The translations under genes and the position numbers were made by a program. From NCBI GenBank assembly GCA_948688495.1, contig CAPQSW010000001.1, forward strand, positions 1 through 64,000: a stretch of 64,000 nt of DNA, in the 5' to 3' direction. The notes under the pieces are model-generated. The model was not told the DNA's origin, ran no database searches, and was given only the letters and a program-made list of their open reading frames with translations. The stretch comes from an uncultured Lachnospiraceae bacterium (GTDB taxonomy: Bacteria > Bacillota > Clostridia > Lachnospirales > Lachnospiraceae). Positions 61,560-64,000 of the stretch are shown here, in pieces. How positions within the stretch are numbered: position 1 is the first letter of the stretch; every line of letters begins with the position of its first letter.

Positions 61560-63227
61560 TCACTCCTCTGTACTAAGACCGAGAGAATCTATGATTTTGT
61601 ATATTTCCAGCGTAAATTCTTCTTTGTCCCGAATGCCATACAATTCCCTCGCTTCATCCAGGGTCATGCTGTATTCCTTCTTCAATGATTTCTCCACGCT
61701 TGCCAGCATCTTATCATATTCTACTGCAGCTCCTGACGCTGCGGCCTCATTCGCATTCTTGTCATATCTACCAACACCAACTATCAGTGAACTCAATGCC
61801 TCCGCGTACATTTTCTGCTTCTTATATACCCGGTAGCTGTTAAGCTGCTGCTGCAGGTAAGCCGTAAGCCTTGTCTTATTGAAAAGCTCCTCATCCACCT
61901 CTTTCACTTTCTCACCCTGCGTAAAACAGCTGTAAGCCTTCACATAATCTCCGTGATCATAATATTCCTGTGCCTGGGAAATGCTGATCATATACCCTAC
62001 TTGGCTGCTCAAAAGATTAATAAGGATAACCAAAGAAATTCCTACCAGCATAATGAGCACCACCGGTCCCTTGGGAAGCGGCTTACTGCGCTCAACAACC
62101 TTCATATCTTTTTTCTTCTGCGCTTTCTCAGCCTTTTCTTTATCCTTCTTTGCCTTTTTTTCTTCCTTTTCCTTGCTCTTTAAAGCTTTCTTTTCTTCCT
62201 TTTCCTTTTTCTTCTGTTCCTTTTGTTCCTCTTTCTGTTCTGCCTTTTCTTTTTTCTGTTTTTCTTTCGCGGCTTCGTCGTCTTCTATTTTCTTTAAATC
62301 CGCCTTATCTTCCTCTGAAAGGCTCTCAGGGTCAGAAGCATCTATAACTTTATCATCCTCGCCAAACAGGAGCGTGCCCATACGTCCAAAAAAGCCCTGC
62401 TCCTTTTTGTCCTTTGCTTCATTTCCTTTTGACTTCTTATTCTTCTTGCCTTTCTTACTTTTCTTTTCTTTCTTTTCCTTTGGTTCTTCCCGGGAAACAT
62501 CTTCTTCCTGCTCTGCGGCATCACTTGGGACATCCATGTTTTGAAGGCCAAGATCCTCCAGCTGACGTGCTAGGCTTTCCATATCTGAATCCCCAGAATC
62601 GGCTCCCAGATCTTCCTTGAAATCTTCCCCCAGATTATTTACAAAATCCTCATCCGAAAAATTGTCATCACTTTCGGAAGAAAAACTGTCCAAAGATTCC
62701 TCATTAGCCGTACTATCTTCCCCTATTCCAGAAAGCATATCCAGCAGTTCCTGATTAGCCTCTCCTGTACCGTAATCCGTATCTTTCCCTTCGTCTAACG
62801 TATTCACTTCAAAATCTGATTCTGACTCATCTTTGGCATCAAGCTCCGCATACCCCGCTCCGACATCATTCAATCCGAAATCATCTTCCTCAAAACTCTT
62901 CAGGGATTCCTCAATCGATAAATCTCCACTGTCATCCAAACTTCCAGCTGCATCTAAGTCATCCAGCGTACCATTCTTTATATTGCTGACAATGTTATCA
63001 ATATCATCCAGGTCAAAGTCCAAATCATCTCCATTGGGGGATGGTGACTTTCCTTTCGAGGCTGACCTGCTGTTTTCAAACGCCTTTAGAAAATCATCTT
63101 CTTCATCATCAGAAACAGAGCTTCCAAAATCACTAAAAAAATCGTCATCCTCTTTTATCTCTGATTCATCTTCCACTCCCCGTAACAATTTGTCCAGGTA
63201 ATCTTCTCTCTCGTTCAAAGATTCCAC
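61560..63227 (-). CDS. acidic/lysine-rich single-pass membrane protein
   Basis: 555 residues. Residues 1-245 are highly acidic (runs of D, E and S) and likely disordered. Residues ~250-395 alternate K and E in long runs (KEKEEKKAKKDKEKAEKAQK), then one membrane helix (GPVVLIMLVGISLVILINL), then a ~130-residue extracytoplasmic helical tail with a TPR-like look (QAQEYYDHGDYVKAYSCFTQ). The function is unknown. It lies 4 bases before hisH on the same strand. Confidence 0.8.
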   Translation of the reverse strand: MESLNEREDYLDKLLRGVEDESEIKEDDDFFSDFGSSVSDDEEDDFLKAFENSRSASKGKSPSPNGDDLDFDLDDIDNIVSNIKNGTLDDLDAAGSLDDSGDLSIEESLKSFEEDDFGLNDVGAGYAELDAKDESESDFEVNTLDEGKDTDYGTGEANQELLDMLSGIGEDSTANEESLDSFSSESDDNFSDEDFVNNLGEDFKEDLGADSGDSDMESLARQLEDLGLQNMDVPSDAAEQEEDVSREEPKEKKEKKSKKGKKNKKSKGNEAKDKKEQGFFGRMGTLLFGEDDKVIDASDPESLSEEDKADLKKIEDDEAAKEKQKKEKAEQKEEQKEQKKKEKEEKKALKSKEKEEKKAKKDKEKAEKAQKKKDMKVVERSKPLPKGPVVLIMLVGISLVILINLLSSQVGYMISISQAQEYYDHGDYVKAYSCFTQGEKVKEVDEELFNKTRLTAYLQQQLNSYRVYKKQKMYAEALSSLIVGVGRYDKNANEAAASGAAVEYDKMLASVEKSLKKEYSMTLDEARELYGIRDKEEFTLEIYKIIDSLGLSTEE

Positions 63228-63291
63228 CTCCGGTACTTTTTCTCATACTGTATTTTTATCATACCATACTGTTTCCCAATACACAAGTAAA

Positions 63292-64000
63292 TCAATTCTT
63301 GAAGCTGTGGACCGGTGCAGGAATTCTGCCCTTACGGTTGATAAAGGCATCACATCCGTATCGATTGACCTGCATGACTGGCGCATGCCCCAGCAGTCCC
63401 CCAAACTCTACCGTCTCCCCAATTCCCTTGCCAATAACTGGAATCAGCCGTACGGCGGTTGTTTTTTGGTTAATCATTCCAATTGCCATCTCGTCTGCAA
63501 TAATGCCGGAAATCGTCGTTGCTGGTACATCCCCCGGTATTGCAATCATATCAAGCCCAACAGAACATACACAGGTCATTGCTTCCAATTTCTCCAATGT
63601 CAATGCGCCCGCCTCAATAGCATCGATCATCCCTTGATCCTCACTGACCGGAATAAATGCGCCGCTTAATCCTCCCACATAGGAAGATGCCATAATGCCG
63701 CCTTTCTTTACCTGGTCATTTAACAATGCAAGCGCTGCTGTCGTTCCCGGCGCCCCTGCGTATTCCAGACCGATCTCTTCTAAAATTTCCGCTACGGAAT
63801 CGCCGATTGCCGGTGTCGGTGCCAGAGAAAGGTCAATAATCCCAAAGGGAACGCCAAGTCTTCTGCTTGCCTCCTGTGCCACTAACTGTCCCACACGGGT
63901 AATCTTAAACGCCGTCTTCTTAATGGTCTCACATAACGTCTCAAAATCGGCCCCCCGCACCTGTTCCAATGCTTTTTTTACAACGCCTGGACCGGAAACT
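63292..64000 (-). CDS. PFL/UPF0210 family protein, 5' end outside window
   Basis: The C-terminal ~235 residues of a protein usually near 450. The visible part starts VSGPGVVKKALEQVRGADFE and contains GVPFGIIDLSLAPTPAIGDS, CVCSVGLDMIAIPGDVPATT and VEFGGLLGHAPVM, ending IPAPVHSFKN. The family (DUF711) belongs to the pyruvate-formate-lyase-like superfamily. It often pairs with a small ACT-domain protein encoded next to its start, which would be outside this window. The exact reaction is unknown. Confidence 0.9.
   Translation of the reverse strand, partial: VSGPGVVKKALEQVRGADFETLCETIKKTAFKITRVGQLVAQEASRRLGVPFGIIDLSLAPTPAIGDSVAEILEEIGLEYAGAPGTTAALALLNDQVKKGGIMASSYVGGLSGAFIPVSEDQGMIDAIEAGALTLEKLEAMTCVCSVGLDMIAIPGDVPATTISGIIADEMAIGMINQKTTAVRLIPVIGKGIGETVEFGGLLGHAPVMQVNRYGCDAFINRKGRIPAPVHSFKN

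Noticed and set aside
61981..62544. Long plus-strand open frame rich in S and F opposite the acidic/lysine-rich gene
   Set aside because: It is the antisense reading of lysine- and glutamate-rich codons; it lacks a ribosome binding site and any conserved pattern.

Overview
The window looks like a stretch of chromosome from a gut-type Clostridia, most likely a Lachnospiraceae member. The reasons are gene content and order: HrcA-GrpE-DnaK-DnaJ under a CIRCE element, the IreB-RuvX-DUF1292-RNase J-YlbF-MltG-like-TrmR-TrhP order (related to the B. subtilis yrzL-yrrO region), DUF4364, a PFL/UPF0210 protein, pyruvate phosphate dikinase, and strong AGGAGG ribosome binding sites. Most genes lie on the minus strand. 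This assignment is inference from gene families; no search was run.

Layout. 1-10.4 kb (minus): 3'-truncated ppdK, a glycyl-tRNA synthetase broken near its C-terminus by an out-of-frame deletion, a lipoprotein, a small YqzL-like protein with recO, era, an M16C metalloprotease and an MscS-type channel. 10.5-11.8 kb (plus): a double HD-domain protein whose promoter -10 box lies in a perfect 26-bp palindrome. 11.9-18.7 kb (minus): tgt-yajC-leuB-ilvB-serC-serA, with two copies of an ~82-nt structured repeat, each also encoding a 35-codon overlapping small ORF, placed just before leuB and just before serC. 18.9-20.0 kb: aroC (plus), followed by what looks like a decayed AAA-ATPase fragment. 20.3-28.1 kb (minus): a lactonase-fold protein, TrhP, TrmR, a catalytically empty MltG-like protein, a YlbF-like protein, RNase J, DUF1292, RuvX, IreB and MtaB. 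28.2 kb (plus): an HPr-like protein without the phosphorylatable histidine.

28.5-33.1 kb (minus): J-domain protein, prmA, rsmE, iscS/nifS and thiI. 33.2-36.2 kb: a large secreted transglutaminase-like protein with tandem repeats and two FN3-like modules. 36.8-41.9 kb: hrcA-grpE-dnaK-dnaJ with promoter, CIRCE and terminator. 42-45.1 kb: asnB, an orphan Hpt protein and a PAP2-type membrane protein. 45.4-47.1 kb (plus): ECF sigma factor and membrane anti-sigma-like partner. 47.1-49.3 kb: secreted BspA-type LRR protein. 49.5-54.4 kb (minus): prfA-prmC-DUF1385, rpmE and rho. 54.7-57.3 kb (plus): malic enzyme, TIGR01212 radical SAM protein and DUF4364. 57.5-64 kb (minus): zinc-ribbon protein, flavin reductase, tail-anchored coiled-coil protein, ung, an acidic/lysine-rich membrane protein followed by hisH-hisF, and a 5'-truncated PFL protein.

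Themes. The window is rich in translation and tRNA anticodon-loop functions (Tgt, TrhP/TrmR, MtaB, ThiI with its cysteine desulfurase, RsmE, PrmA, PrmC, PrfA, GlyRS) and proteostasis. No tRNA, rRNA, CRISPR array, insertion sequence or T-box leader was recognised. The least explained signals are the twin structured small-ORF elements in the amino-acid operon, the GlyRS deletion, two palindromes sitting on -10 boxes, a transition-only repeat between dnaK and dnaJ, and two probable gene relics.
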